DNA from: Paulinella micropora
Lineage: Eukaryota > Cercozoa > Imbricatea > Euglyphida
Direction: 5' to 3'
NCBI GenBank assembly: GCA_009731375.1
Contig: BJOX01000053.1
Coordinates: 135,783 to 173,353, forward strand
DNA length: 37,571 nt
A program made the position numbers and the translations under genes. Positions within the stretch are counted from its first letter, which is position 1; the number at the start of each line of letters is the position of its first letter. The notes under the pieces are model-generated. The model did not search any database. It worked only from the letters and a program-made list of their open reading frames with translations, and had not been told where the DNA came from. Shown here piece after piece: positions 19,323 through 30,945 of this stretch.

Positions 19323-20849
19323 CAACTTCTATCATTGAAGAGAATACTTGCCATTGCTTTTAGTGTAGCCTACGGTAGAGCTGAAAGGCCCGTGCAGGGC
19401 ATGTAAGCTGTGTTCAGAGTCACGACGTAAGTTTTTGAGGCAAGTTTTTGTGGAGGGAAAGGTGGTTTTATTTCAGTGGTAGCGAGTGTGTCTCAGCAGA
19501 ATTGGAAATGAAGTAGTACGGCCAGAAAATCGTTGTAGATATGGGGGGGAAAAGGAAGTTGACAGAGCAAGTCCAAACGTCAAATAGTATCTGTGGTAAA
19601 AAACCACCGTAAATAGGTTGGTAGAAGCTTATGAAGATCCTTCCAGGTTGGGTATTGGAGTACTGATATAGTTCCTCAGGAAGTTATTAGCTGAGTCACA
19701 TTATTAAAGTCGTGCAGTAGAAAAGAAAAACTTCTGGAGAATTGAAACAGAGAATCGGAAGGGAAATTTCAAAGAAGGAAAGCAGAAAGAAAAAGTTGAT
19801 TTCTTGAGTAAGCCGGTCACCATGCTTTATTCTACAAAAGTACGACTCTGAGTCAGTTTAATAAACGAAGAACACTTGCCTTTCGCGTCACCTAGAGGTG
19901 AAAAAGAAACATGTAAGAAGCGAACATCAGTAAGAACATGGGCGAAAAAGCTGGGGGAGAAAAACACAGACTCGGCAGACTCTGAGAATCATTGATACTG
20001 CAGGACAGCCGGTCACCGTTCAATAGCCGCGGCATATTCATGTCGGAGCGTGTTGAGTGGTTGCACTTATATTCACCCTATTACCTAGCTGATTTTACTT
20101 TAATGTAGTTGATTTTTTCGTTCTCATATTTGAGTCGGAAGTCAAAAGACTTGCCCATACAGTAGAATCTAGATATTAATACCCCAGAGTCTATTTGTAT
20201 TATAAGCTAGATATTAATACCCCAGAATCTATTTCCGGTGAAGAAATAAAAAGGACGATCGACTCTGTTTGAGAAGACACACAACAACAGAAGCAACAGC
20301 AGCAGCTGCCAGCAACAACAACAACAACAACAACAACAACAGAGTTTCTCTTTCCATCTTCTTATGTTATGTTATGTTATGTTCAAGTTATGTTATGTTA
20401 TGTTATGTTATGTTATGTTATGTTATGTTATGTATGTTATGTGATCTATGTATGTATGTATGTATGTCAGTACACACATACTTGTCACACTACCTATGTA
20501 TGTATGTATGTATGTATGTCATTGTATGTATGTATGTATGTATGTATTGTATGTATGTTAAACATTGTATTGTATTGTATTGTATTGTTACGTTACGTTA
20601 CGTTACGTTACGTTACGTTATGTTATGTTATGTTATGTTATGTTATGTTACGTATGTATTATTATAACGTATGTAAGTATGTATGTAAGTATGTAAGTAA
20701 GTATGTAAGTAATGTATGTATGTATGCATGTATGTATGTACGTATGTATGTACGTACGTATGTATGTATATATTTATGTATGTATGTATGTACGTACGTA
20801 TGTATGTAGGTAAGTAAGTAAGTAAGTAAGTATTAGTAAGTAAGTACTA
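19323..20849 (+). repeat. 1.5-kb tandem duplication, copy 1
   Basis: The unit starts CAACTTCTATCATTGAAG. It contains about 0.95 kb of unique sequence, a (CAA)n tract (20310-20342), pentanucleotide blocks TTATG and TTACG, and long (TATG)n arrays. Compared with copy 2 it has 90 extra bases at 19524-19613. A 28-bp motif beginning CTAGATATTAATACCCCAGA occurs twice inside (about 20169 and 20207). No ORF in it looks like a real protein. Confidence 0.93.
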
Positions 20850-22345
20850 CAACTTCTATCATTGAAGAGAATACTTGCCATTGCTTTTAGTGTAGCCTAC
20901 GGTAGAGCTGAAAGGCCCGTGCAGGGCATGTGAGCTGTGTTCAGAGTCACGACGTAAGTTTTTGAGGCAAGTTTTTGTGGAGGGAAAGGTGGTTTTATTT
21001 CAGTGGTAGCGAGTGTGTCTCAGCAGAATTGGAAATGAAGTAGTACGGCCTAGGTTGGTAGAAGCTTATGAAGATCCTTCCAGGTTGGGTATTGGAGTAC
21101 TGATATAGTTCCTCAGGAAGTTATTAGCTGAGTCACATTATTAAAGTCGTGCAGTAGAAAAGAAAAACTTCTGGAGAATTGAAACAGAGAATCGGAAGGG
21201 AAATTTCAAAGAAGGAAAGCAGAAAGAAAAAGTTGATTTCTTGAGTAAGCCGGTCACCATGCTTTATTCTACAAAAGTACGACTCTGAGTCAGTTTATAA
21301 ACGAAGAACACTTGCCTTTCGCGTCACCTAGAGGTGAAAAAGAAACATGTAAGAAGCGAACATCAGTAAGAACATGGGCGAAAAAGCTGGGGGAGAAAAA
21401 CACAGACTCGGCAGACTCTGAGAATCATTGATACTGCAGGACAGCCGGTCACCGTTCAATAGCCGCGGCATATTCATGTCGGAGCGTGTTGAGTGGTTGC
21501 ACTTATATTCACCCTATTACCTAGCTGATTTTACTTTAATGTAGTTGATTTTTTCGTTCTCATATTTGAGTCGGAAGTCAAAAGACTTGCCCATACAGTA
21601 GAATCTAGATATTAATACCCCAGAGTCTATTTGTATTATAAGCTAGATATTAATACCCCAGAATCTATTTCCGGTGAAGAAATAAAAAGGACGATCGACT
21701 CTGTTTGAGAAGACACACAACAACAGAAGCAACAGCAGCAGCTGCCAGCAACAACAACAACAACAACAACAACAACAGAGTTTCTCTTTCCATCTTCTTA
21801 TGTTATGTTATGTTATGTTCAAGTTATGTTATGTTATGTTATGTTATGTTATGTTATGTTATGTTATGTTATGTTATGTGATCTATGTATGTATGTATGT
21901 ATGTCAGTACACACATACTTGTCACACTACCTATGTATGTATGTATGTATGTATGTCAATGACTTATTAATTTGTATGTATGTATGTATGTATGTATGTA
22001 TGTATGTATGTACGTACGTACGTACGTATGTATGTATGTATGTATGTATGTATGTATGTAGCAGTTTATGTATGTATGTATGTTAAACATTGTATTGTAT
22101 TGTATTGTATTGTTACGTTACGTTACGTTACGTTACGTTATGTTATGTTATGTTATGTTTTGCTATGTTATGTTACGTATGTATTTTATAATGTATGTAA
22201 GTATGTATGTAAGTATGTATGTAAGTATGTAAGTAATGTATGTATGTATGTATGTATATGTATGTACGTATGTATGTATGTATATATGTATGTATGTATG
22301 TACGTAGTATGTATGTATGTAAGTAAGTAAGTAAGTAAGTATGTA
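20850..22345 (+). repeat. 1.5-kb tandem duplication, copy 2
   Basis: Head-to-tail repeat of copy 1, with very few substitutions in the unique part (for example GCATGTGAG versus GCATGTAAG) and a one-base length change at about 21297. It lacks the 90-base segment of copy 1 and carries differently sized (TATG)n arrays. Confidence 0.93.
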
Positions 22346-22463
22346 TGTATGTATGTATGTATGTATGTATGTATGTATCATGATGCATGCATGCATGCAT
22401 GCATGTATGTCTGTCTGTCTGTCTGTCTGTCTGTATATATGTATATATGTACATAATATGTAC

Positions 22464-22494
<31 letters not shown>

Positions 22495-22596
22495 TGTATG
22501 TATTTCTGGCACGGTCTGTCTGCACACATGCACATATGTACATATGTATGTATGTATGTATGCAACTATGTATGTATGTATGTATGTATATGTATG

Positions 22597-22628
<32 letters not shown>

Positions 22629-22710
22629 TGTATGTATACGTATGTATGTATGTGTGTGTATGTATGTATGTAAGTATGCATGCATGCATGTATGTATGTT
22701 TTATGATACT
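22346..22710. repeat. (TATG)n with (CATG)n and (TCTG)n blocks
   Basis: Tetranucleotide arrays continuing from copy 2, with a (CATG)n block at about 22380-22405 and (TCTG)n at about 22408-22432. The Tyr/Met/Cys/Val-repeat ORFs here are translations of repeats. Confidence 0.95.
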
Positions 22711-23190
22711 CGCATAGTCCTCCTGCCCTCTATGCACTCGCAACTTACGCTCTCGCTCTATACATGTATCATATGAAATACCTGTTTGTTGGAACGAATC
22801 GTGAATTTGGTGCGTGAATTCTAAGTTTTTGGTAGAAAATATATGGGCAAATGTGTGTATGGAATGGATAGACGTGTGGAAAGAGATGACATAAATAGGG
22901 TGGGCAGGAGATAGGCAGACCTTATATAAATCATACCGACGGGGCACCCAAGCGCACCTAAGCGCTCCCACCGTCTGTTTTACGAACCGGTGAAACTATA
23001 CTAAGCTATGATATGTGGGGTAAAATAGCTTTATTGTCGCAAAGAGGAAAGGAGATATGGGAGGAAAAGGAAGTAGTTGGAGAAAGTAGAGGAACAGGAA
23101 GTAGCTCGAGAAAGTAGCGTTGGTAAGTGTTTAACGGAGATGGTGCCGGACCGAGTTGGTAACTTCTTCGTAGACGGAAAGAGGGGAGTG
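22711..23190. other. Unique sequence between tetranucleotide arrays, no gene recognised
   Basis: About 480 bases of non-repetitive sequence. No convincing ORF, RNA gene or mobile-element end was found. Confidence 0.5.
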
Positions 23191-23405
23191 CTGTATGCAT
23201 GTATGTGTGTATGTATGTATGTGTGTATGTATGTATGTATGTATCGATATCATTGTGTGTCTGTATGTATGTATGCATGTATGCATGTATGCATGTATGC
23301 ATGTATGCATGTATGTATGACATATGTATGTACGTATGTATTTATATGTATATATATGTATGTGTATGTATGTGTATGTGACAAGTGTGTATGTACACAT
23401 GCATG

Positions 23406-23436
<31 letters not shown>

Positions 23437-23595
23437 TGTAGGTAATTATAATGTATGTAATGTATGTTATGTATGTTATGTATGTATGTATGTATGTATG
23501 TATGTATGTGTATGTATGTGTATGTATGTGTATGTATGTGTATGTATCGTATGTATCGTATGTATGTATGTATGTATGTATGTATGTATGTATGT
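23191..23595. repeat. (TATG)n / (CATG)n microsatellite arrays
   Basis: Tetranucleotide repeats on plus (TATG, GTATG, CATG variants) with a short break around 23440-23470. All ORFs across it are repeat translations. Confidence 0.95.
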
Positions 23596-24864
23596 TTTGA
23601 TTGTTTGCCGAAATGTCAGTGCAACTAAAAGGCCCAAGAGATAGAGTGATCTCAATCAGACTCAATGATACACAGAAATTTGGGTTTGAAAAATATATAT
23701 ATACAGGCAGGTTTTTAACGAGCAAAACACATGGCACATGTACATGCAAGGTCCAGACACGCTCTTTCGGAAATTCCAACGCACGCACAACCAGCTTCCA
23801 ATACTGTCACTGTCGTATTTCTAGTCTTCACCTAATATCACGCTTACCCCCAGAGAAAAATGCGCAAGCTTGCAAAATCCTCATTTCGCAGCACACACAA
23901 CATGAGCTTCTCCCCTCTCTCCAAGGTCTTGTGTTTTTAAGACAAAGACCTAGATTGTGCATGTTATTATGTGCGTGAATATGCCTGAAGATGGTAGGCA
24001 TGAGGCATAGTTATATGCTGTAATGATGTATGTGCGTGTGGTGTGTATGTAATGTGTACATATGTGTTTATTTTTTCCTCACCACAAAAGCGACAAGACA
24101 TATAAAAGATGGGTGGGTGGGTGGAATTATTCAAAAAAAACGACCAGAAAATTTGCTCTATGCACTTTTGTGCTAGAGCGAAAAATCAACTCTGAGGCCC
24201 GGTGAAAGTGTTATCTTTCTAATCTTGAAATTTTTGGGGCGGGAACAATAGTTCCTGCTTATTTTATTGCCGCAGATACTCTTCAGCGTTCACTTTTCAC
24301 TCCTTACGGCCCACCCACTAATATTTGTGAAATGACGCTCTGTGCTAACGTTACGTTAAAGGACCACGTGCTTTTGTCAGCACAAATCTCAATCCGCCTC
24401 CCAGAGGTTTGGACATCGATGTCCCAAACAAACAGCTCTTTTTGAGCTTGTCTCCTCTAATCTTCGGTTTCTTAGAAATCAACTCAAAGCTCAACCTATG
24501 ACATAATTTTTTTTTACCAAAAGCGGCAGCTGCAGCTAATATATAATAATTGTTCAAAGTGTTGGCCAATCGCCAAAACCCCTACTCATCATCAGATCCA
24601 AAATCATGATCATGCATTTTTACTTTTGAACCAGTTGAACAAGCGAGCATGCTACCGCAACAAAAAAGCACACCATGAAAAAACAAACCACAAAGCAAGC
24701 AATATCCCAAGCTTAAAACAAAATCAAAAACAAAACAAAAGCAAAACAAAACAAAAACAAAAGCAATCACACACACACACTCACCTTACAAAAAATTGCA
24801 GCAACAAGTGGAGCAACACACTGTGCACGCAGATGCAAAAGGAGCAGAAGGGTCTCTGAACTCG
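23596..24864. other. Non-coding region upstream of the membrane-protein gene
   Basis: About 1.27 kb. It contains CA/GT-rich short repeats, an A/C-rich (CAAAA)n-type stretch at about 24700-24780 and no convincing coding sequence. The promoter and 5' UTR of the gene starting at 24865 should lie in the right part. A 125-codon ORF at 23601-23978 has no protein-like features. Confidence 0.45.
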
Positions 24865-26411
24865 ATGCAAGATTTCAAGTTTCACATATCTACACAGAAC
24901 GAAAACGCCATCATCCAAGACCGAGCCCCTCATAAAGAGCCTTCTTCCCCGCCGAAGACTGCATGTGGGCGCTTCTTTGCTAGTGTCGAATCGTCATTGC
25001 AAGATCACTCCTTTGCTGCGTCTGCAGCCAGGTAATTCATTAGATAACTATGACGATAATAAATAATATTATTGCCCCTTGCAAACTAAATCATGCATGT
25101 AAGATTTTCCAGCGGAGTCTACTTAAAAAATTTGTCTTGCATCATTAATATTTATATATATTGGTGAACTCATCTTTGCAATGCACGTTGCCTTTCCAGG
25201 TTTGTTCTGACCGTGGTAGTTGCGTGGTGTCTTGGCTTCTGACCGTGGTAGTTGCGTGGTGTCTTGGCTACATTAGCCTGCGGCATCAATCTCAGGAACT
25301 ACAGGTTTACATACAAATCAGTTTTGAAAACTTTGTTACCATGTATAATACGATAACATAACCCTAATTCTTGTTTGCTCATATTCAGGAGCTGTTCGAA
25401 GATCTTAGCACATTGAATACCAACTTGCAACTCGAATGTACCGATTTGAATGAACGCTACCAAACCATGTCAACTTCCTTAAACAGCATGAAAGATCTGA
25501 TCGCTGTTATGGATCCAGACACAATCAAAAAAGAGATCAACAACTCAATCAATGCTCTCAACTCTGCCCGTAACCAGTCGGAGCAGTCAGTGAATATCAC
25601 CGCCACTCTCTTGAATTCACTCAATAAACTCAACAACAAGTTTTTGTCGATGAACACATCTGTCTACAAGGGAATAAATGCATGGACACAGGTTCAATCA
25701 AGGCTGCATCCCTACGTCTGCGGTTTGACTAGCTCAAAAAGTGGAAACCTAAACGGATATTTTGGTGCAAACAGTCTGTGCCGTTCATATTGTGGCACTT
25801 CTTCTGCACACATTTGCAGAGTTCCAGAATTTCTGGAGCAATTGGAAGGAAGCACCTACTTTTTCCCAAGTTCAGGTAGCACTGCATCAGCTTGTCTAGA
25901 TCTACACGGTTGCATTACGCCGTTGTGTCATACATATTATAATATAAGTCGACATACCACGTCTCTAATAGGTTAACTTCCTCGATCAGTAATAAAAATC
26001 TTAAGCTGGGGATGAATTTTCAGCAACCCATAGTAGTTCCTGGTTTAATTTGTGTAGACCCCTATGAATTTGCATAGAATATTTTATCGCACTCATATAT
26101 ATATGTTATTGTGTTGTGAAAAAAGCATTATGCTATTTCGTGTATGTTGCTGCTACTGATTGATTTAAATCGAGATTTAAATTATGATTTGTGGGTCGCG
26201 TGCAGGAGAATGTTGGTGGCCAGCATCGGGGAATCACAAAACGTACGCAAGTCAAGGAGTCAACGATTGTGTTGGCTTCTCAAGCAGCAGTGGATATGGA
26301 TCTCTATGGTGCGGTCAAAGTGGACCACAGGGCTTTCCCGGTATAGGAAACTGTGTGAGCTATTTTCCAGTTGCGTGTTGTGATTACGTGAATATAAGTC
26401 AGTTGTTGTGA
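24865..26411 (+). CDS. Four-exon gene for a type II membrane protein with Cys-rich ectodomain (frameshifted in exon 2)
   Basis: Inferred exons: 24865-25031, 25200-25304, 25389-25875 and 26206-26411, all with GT-AG borders. The phases agree at the first, second and third junctions (2, 0, 1), except that exon 2 contains a 32-bp tandem duplication that shifts the frame. Protein layout: about 55 cytosolic residues; one membrane helix (FVLTVVVAWCLGYISL, if one repeat copy is used); a coiled-coil stalk (ELFEDLSTLNTNLQLE, SINALNSARNQSEQ); and an ectodomain with many Cys (LNGYFGANSLCRSYCG, SAHICRVPEF, NDCVGFSSSSGYGS, PVACC). The ectodomain pattern (CG.S.AHIC ... DC.GFSS ... PVACC) recalls a Cys-rich module I associate mainly with secreted bacterial proteins. 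A surface receptor or adhesin role is inference. ATG 24865 is the first in-frame ATG. Confidence 0.65.
25204..25267 (+). repeat. 32-bp tandem duplication inside the membrane-segment exon
   Basis: Two back-to-back copies of a 32-base unit starting TTCTGACCGTGGTAGTTGCG. Thirty-two is not a multiple of three, so with the upstream exon's phase the second copy is read out of frame and meets TGA. With a single copy the exon reads through perfectly into the next phase-0 junction. Confidence 0.85.
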
Positions 26412-26923
26412 AGTTGACATCGGGTGCACGTGGGACATGATTACTAAGTATGAACCGTCTAATACAACCCGGCGGATAATCTTCGCGAAACCGTCATCAA
26501 ACTAAGTTCAACAACATCAAGTTCGGCACGGATTTCAAGTTCCAACTCAAAGCAAAATTGCATCCGACAGGCAAACAAAATCAAGTTGGTGAAATTTGCT
26601 CATGAAAAGAACGTGGCAAAGAGATTTTGAGAAATATTCTCAGTACTAGAACTTATAAATTTGGTGCACTGAGAAGTTTACATGAATGCAACGGGCATTG
26701 AGACCAGCAGTGATGATACCGCGGCGGCCCCCGGCCAGCATCTGTAACAGCATCTCCTGCCATTACTTAGCCAATGATCATGATGACTCTGGTGCATTAC
26801 TTATATTATCCACTGCCATCATTTAACTTAGCCGTAACTTATCAAAATTTAGTCAGCTGAATAATTACGTATCCATCTAACTTAGCCATAATTAACTAGC
26901 TAGATAAGGGTTTTCAAAAATAA
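26412..26923. other. Downstream flank of the membrane-protein gene
   Basis: No gene seen. It contains short repeated words such as AACTTAGCC(G/A)TAA near 26825-26895, just left of the MITE. Confidence 0.45.
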
Positions 26924-27191
26924 TATTGCTGTTGACATTCAAGACAACAACAAAAATTAGTTTTTCATTTTTGTGTCAGATTTTCATTTTTGTGACAGTT
27001 TTTCATTTTTGTGACAAATTCAAATTTAACGGTAACATTTCGCGAAAATTTACGATATTTTGCGGACGAATATAGCCGTTAATTTGAAAAATTCAAATTT
27101 TCACCCAAAATCAAAATTCCAACCAAAACTGAAATTCCAACCAAAACAGAAAAATCAATTTTTTTTGTTGTCTTGAATGTCAACAGCAATA
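26924..27191. mobile_element. MITE with about 27-45-bp terminal inverted repeats, mariner-like
   Basis: The left end TATTGCTGTTGACATTCAAG and the right end are inverted copies; the match runs about 27 bases exactly and then on, less perfectly, to about 45. If the flanking TA on each side is the target duplication, the repeats start TTGCTGTTGAC, which would fit a Tc1/mariner-type MITE. The 268-bp interior is AT-rich, has three tandem copies of a TTTTTCATTTTTGTGACAG-like unit and codes for nothing. Confidence 0.8.
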
Positions 27192-28254
27192 CTTCCAAAA
27201 ATCAGGGTGTTCCGAAAATTATTCAATCAAAAACTTTCATCAAGTCCGGTTACTAGTCACTGCTCTGCTATGATGACTGCTATCAGAAACGATTCCATTG
27301 GCTCGGAAACAGTGAACAACGCGTTGTTATCAGAAACGATGGGAAACAGTGAACAACAATAATTTTATTTCGCCCGTATGTAGTTAGCTCCCCTTCGAAA
27401 ATTGAATAAAGTTTTGGTCAGTTTTTGAGTAATTTTAATACATGAAATCAACAGGGTAAGCGACAACAATATGTATTATGCTGCAAAGAACATAAAGTGT
27501 TTGACTTGATGATATTATGTTTTGACTCTCAGATACTACAACTTCAACCGACTAAAAAAATTCAGGCCGGTCCTTTATGCTTTTGCTGGAAAATGCTCAC
27601 TTCCCAACGCTTTTCTATCGAATTTTTTACGAACCATGTCCCGTCATGGAAAAAGAAAGAGACCATAGCAGTGTAATTCTATGTTCATTAGTGACTATGA
27701 AAACGGAGGCAAAATCTACTCATTGAGTTTTTGTCCTCAGTTTTCTACACGCCTTTTTTTATTGTAAAGAGCACATCTGAATTTGTTTCCCACGAGAAAA
27801 AAATTACTTTTGAATTTGAATTCAATTTCGGAGTGTTAACTGTAATATGTATTTATTAAACTTGAGAAATTACTTTTTTTATAAAGTAAGAGGGTGTAAA
27901 AACTTGGTGGGGAACTGTTCAAGATACAAGCTTTCAAGGCTAAATATATCATGAAACCTTTTTTTAAACTGTCTTCCGAGTGGTTTAGGAGGGGATTTTT
28001 CCTGGAGTTTGTGTAGTTTTGGGTCTTTTTACACTAAAAAATATTCAGGCCGGGCCAGGGCAGACCTCAATTTTTTTGGTTGCCTATCGAATTTTTTAAG
28101 CTTTTTTCGTCGAGTGTTGAGAAGGCGCCATTCATGCCTTCCACGAAGAAAGGTTGGGGACAAAAATCCTAACAGATCCGAACAGACAATTCGTAACGAA
28201 GCCAGTGCTGAAAAAAAACAGAAGCTTGACAACGCAATACATGTGCTAGAGCAG
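27192..28254. other. AT-rich non-coding region
   Basis: No convincing gene. Partial duplications are visible: ATCAGAAACGAT plus GGAAACAGTGAACAAC twice near 27283-27358, and an ATTCAGGCCGG ... CTATCGAATTTTTTA block near 27560-27630 that recurs loosely near 28045-28100. Confidence 0.45.
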
Positions 28255-28440
28255 TGTACTGTCCCGCATTGGACCCGATGTCCCGAATTGGACCCATCGC
28301 GACCTAAGAAGAACTTTCCCGAATTGAACCCGCACACTTTTTTGTTTTGAATGTATCTCAGTCAAACCTGATCCTTTTTGCACCAGGTTTTCACTAAACA
28401 CATCGAAATCAAACTCTCTACAAAAAAGTTTTCAACCAAA
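28255..28440 (+). repeat. About 180-bp flanking repeat, left copy
   Basis: Contains TGTCCCGAATTGG, an AACTTTCCCGAATT block and TTCACTAAA..CATC followed by CTCTACAAAAAAGTTTTCAACC. It is similar in order and sequence to 29465-29640, on the other side of the minisatellite. Confidence 0.65.
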
Positions 28441-29260
28441 ATTTTTGTGGCTTAGGTCGAGGTGTGCTCTCAGGTACGGGTACCCACCTGGTTTCCAACA
28501 CATCCCAGCCCAACCCACACCTTCCTGCCTCGAACCTTCACTGCCCGCTTCACTAACACACTCTCCTCGCCAACACTGCCTCTCCCTCGCGCCGCCCCGC
28601 CTTAGGTCGAGGTAGCCTCTCAGGTACAGGTAGAAAAACACCGGTTTTCAGCTTACCCCAGCCCAACCTCCACCTTCCAGCCTCCAACCCACACTGCCCG
28701 CTTCACTAACACACTCTCCTCACCAACCCTGCCTCTCCCTCACGCCGCCCCGCCTTAGGTCGAGGTAGCCTCTCAGGTACAGGTAGAAAAACACCGTTTC
28801 CAACATATCCCAGCCCAACCTCCACCTTCCAGCCTCCAACCTTCACTGCCCGCTTCACAAACACACTCTCCTCACCAACATTGCCTCTCCCTCGCGCCAC
28901 CCTGCCTTAGGTCGAGGTGGCCTCTCCGGTACAGGTAGAAAAACACCGGTTTCCAACGTACCCCAGCCCAACCTCCACCTTCCAGCCTCCAACCTACACT
29001 GACACTCTCCTCGCCAACACTGCCTCTCCCTCACACAGCTCCGCCTTAGGTCGAGGTGGCCTCTCCTGTACAGGTAGAAAAACACAGGCTTCCAGCTTAC
29101 CCCAGCCCAACCTCCACCTTCCAGCCTCCAACCCACACTGCCCGCTTCACTGACACACTCTCCTCACCAACCTGCCTCTCCCTCACGCCGCCCCTCCTTA
29201 GGTCGAGGTGGCCTCTCAGGTACAGGTAGAAAAACACCGGTTTTCAACGTACCCCAGCCC
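28441..29260 (+). repeat. Minisatellite of about 150-bp units, six copies
   Basis: The landmark TTAGGTCGAGGT starts at 28452, 28602, 28755, 28907, 29046 and 29198, giving periods of 150, 153, 152, 139 and 152. Each unit is C-rich on plus and ends with GCCTCTCCCTC-type sequence. Several 60-100-codon ORFs repeat across it, but they simply follow the unit and I do not call them genes. Confidence 0.9.
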
Positions 29261-29460
29261 AACCCGCACCTTCTTCCTGACATTTCCCGCCAAACGTAAC
29301 ACCCACAACGAACTTTCATGACGTAGGTCGAGGTCGGCCCTTAGGTCCAGGTCGGCTGCACCCAGTTTACCGTGCACCTCGCCCAGACTTCTTCCTGACA
29401 TTTTCCACCAATCGTAACACCCACGACGAAATTTCGTGACTTAGGTCAAGGTCGGCCCTT
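29261..29460 (+). repeat. Two diverged about 115-bp units related to the minisatellite
   Basis: Two units share CTTCTTCCTGACATTT, CGTAACACCCAC(A/G)ACGAA and a TAGGTC(G/A)AGGTCGGCCCTTAGG block. They contain the TTAGGTCGAGGT core of the larger array but otherwise differ. Confidence 0.75.
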
Positions 29461-29464
29461 AGGT

Positions 29465-29640
29465 TTAGTGTCCCAAATTTGCCAGGTGTCCCGAATTTGC
29501 CAGGGGGTGGACTTTCCCTAATTCACCAAAAAGTGAAAACTTATTTTCAACACAACTCTATCAAACGTGTTCCTTTTTACCTCAGACTTTCACTAAATTC
29601 ATCACAATTAAATTCTCTACAAAAAAGTTTTCAACCTCAT
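29465..29640 (+). repeat. About 180-bp flanking repeat, right copy
   Basis: Diverged direct copy of 28255-28440 (GTGTCCCGAATTTG, GGACTTTCCCTAATTC, TTCACTAAATTCATC, CTCTACAAAAAAGTTTTCAACC). Confidence 0.65.
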
Positions 29641-30647
29641 TTTCGTGACGTGTACGGCCAGACGAAATCTATAAATAAGTTTTTACCAGATAATTCGGGT
29701 GGTGATGTCCACAGATGTAATAGATATGTATTAATACTCAATTCATTTGCGTGACTGAGTCCATATGTAATCAACGCCGCCCCGCCTTAGGTCGAGGTAG
29801 CCTCTCAGATACAGGTAGAAAAACACCGGTTTCCAACGTACCCCAGCCCAACCCGCACCTTCCAGCCTGCAACCTGCACTGCCCGCTTCACAAACACATC
29901 CTACGTCTTCACTTCCACTGTGCGTGTCGGCAGTAGCTGCAATCTCTTTGTTACGTCGTCTGCACCTACATCCAAAGTGCACATTCCAGTGCTTGTTAGT
30001 CATCTTCAGCATCTACCTCCGGGTGCCGTTCAATGATATTAAGAAATTCATTTTTTTCAAACCACTAACAAAGTGGTTACTGGCGCAGCCAAATTTACTT
30101 GCCTTACTTTAGACACTGCACCCAAGCTATAGTAAATCACTACTTTCTTCATCCTTAATCCTGCACCTGGCATACGGTTGCGAAAAGGATATACATGCAG
30201 AACACTAATGCTGGCACTTACAACACTCATTTCAATCCCTTAATTTAGAACACTAACTAAATGCGTACTTTGAACACACCCTTGAAATTACAGTAACGCA
30301 ACACTGCTTCAACTAATATCCCTGCTTGACTAAGCAAAAATCTTCTGCAAGTAACACATACGAAACCAGCCGGATTTCATTTCTTTCAATCACTACTTTG
30401 ACGCCACGAAAATACAGTACCTACTTAACATTTCATTCCGCATTTGCCGGTGTCTGAAGGTTGCGATGACAAAGTGCAGACTAAATTTCTACACCAACTT
30501 TGCTTACATTCCACATTCTGACTACCACTTCCAATTAGTATTACAGCAAATATTCATGCTTTACTAAGTAAATGTTTTCGGCGACTGAAACCTACAACCA
30601 ACCAACACACACAAAGAAAAAAACAGTTCGCCCAAAATTCATAACTG
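29641..30647. other. Non-coding stretch with one detached minisatellite unit
   Basis: A single unit of the 150-bp repeat sits at about 29775-29900. The remainder (29900-30647) is AT-rich and lies downstream of the stop codon of the minus-strand integrase-protease gene, so it may be that gene's 3' UTR and the end of the mobile element. I could not find a terminal inverted repeat. Confidence 0.5.
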
Positions 30648-30889
30648 CTAACAATCGTCTTCGTCAAAAAATATATACATGTTCAGTTCCTTGTCTTTCT
30701 TGAAATATTTTCCCAACTCTATCTCTAGCGTCCGCATTGACTCAGGTGTGAGTTCATTTCCCGGCACTACAACTTCCAACTTCGGGATCATAATGTCGTG
30801 AGGACCAAACACCGCCTCCAGCCGTGTACATTGTGCAGCACACTTTTTGCCTGTCTTGGATTTACTGTGTCCAAACTCATCCTTCCCCG
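30648..30889 (-). CDS. Integrase-USP gene, last exon (acidic C-terminus)
   Basis: Starts after the acceptor GAAAAG/CGG at 30890 and ends at TAG 30648-30650. It encodes a short Lys-rich start (KSKTGKKCAAQC), then RLEAVFGPHDIMIPKLEVVV, PESMRTLEIELGKYF, and an acidic end FFDEDDC. Reading frame, phase (1) and 56-nt intron length agree with the exon before it. Function unknown; I see no named domain. Confidence 0.6.
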
Positions 30890-30945
30890 CTTTTCGTCAT
30901 ACTACAAAGGCTCTAACTTCTTCCACCGTGCCCATTCGAACCCAC
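30890..30945 (-). other. Intron of 56 nt
   Basis: Donor GAGC/GTGGGT, acceptor GAAAAG/CGG, phase 1 on both sides. Splicing joins two reading frames that would otherwise be broken by TAG at 30902-30904. Confidence 0.6.

Noticed and set aside
20269-23788. Many overlapping ORFs made of Met-Tyr-Val-Cys or His-Thr-Tyr-Ile repeats on both strands
   Set aside because: They are the six-frame translations of (TATG)n and related arrays, which have a period of 12 bases and hence no stops.
28009-28350. 113-codon plus-strand ORF
   Set aside because: It spans the beginning of the flanking repeat of the minisatellite; composition is mixed and no protein-like segment is evident.
28432-29401. A family of similar 60-90-codon minus-strand ORFs
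   Set aside because: They recur with the 150-bp minisatellite unit, have changing frames between units and no start or splice context.
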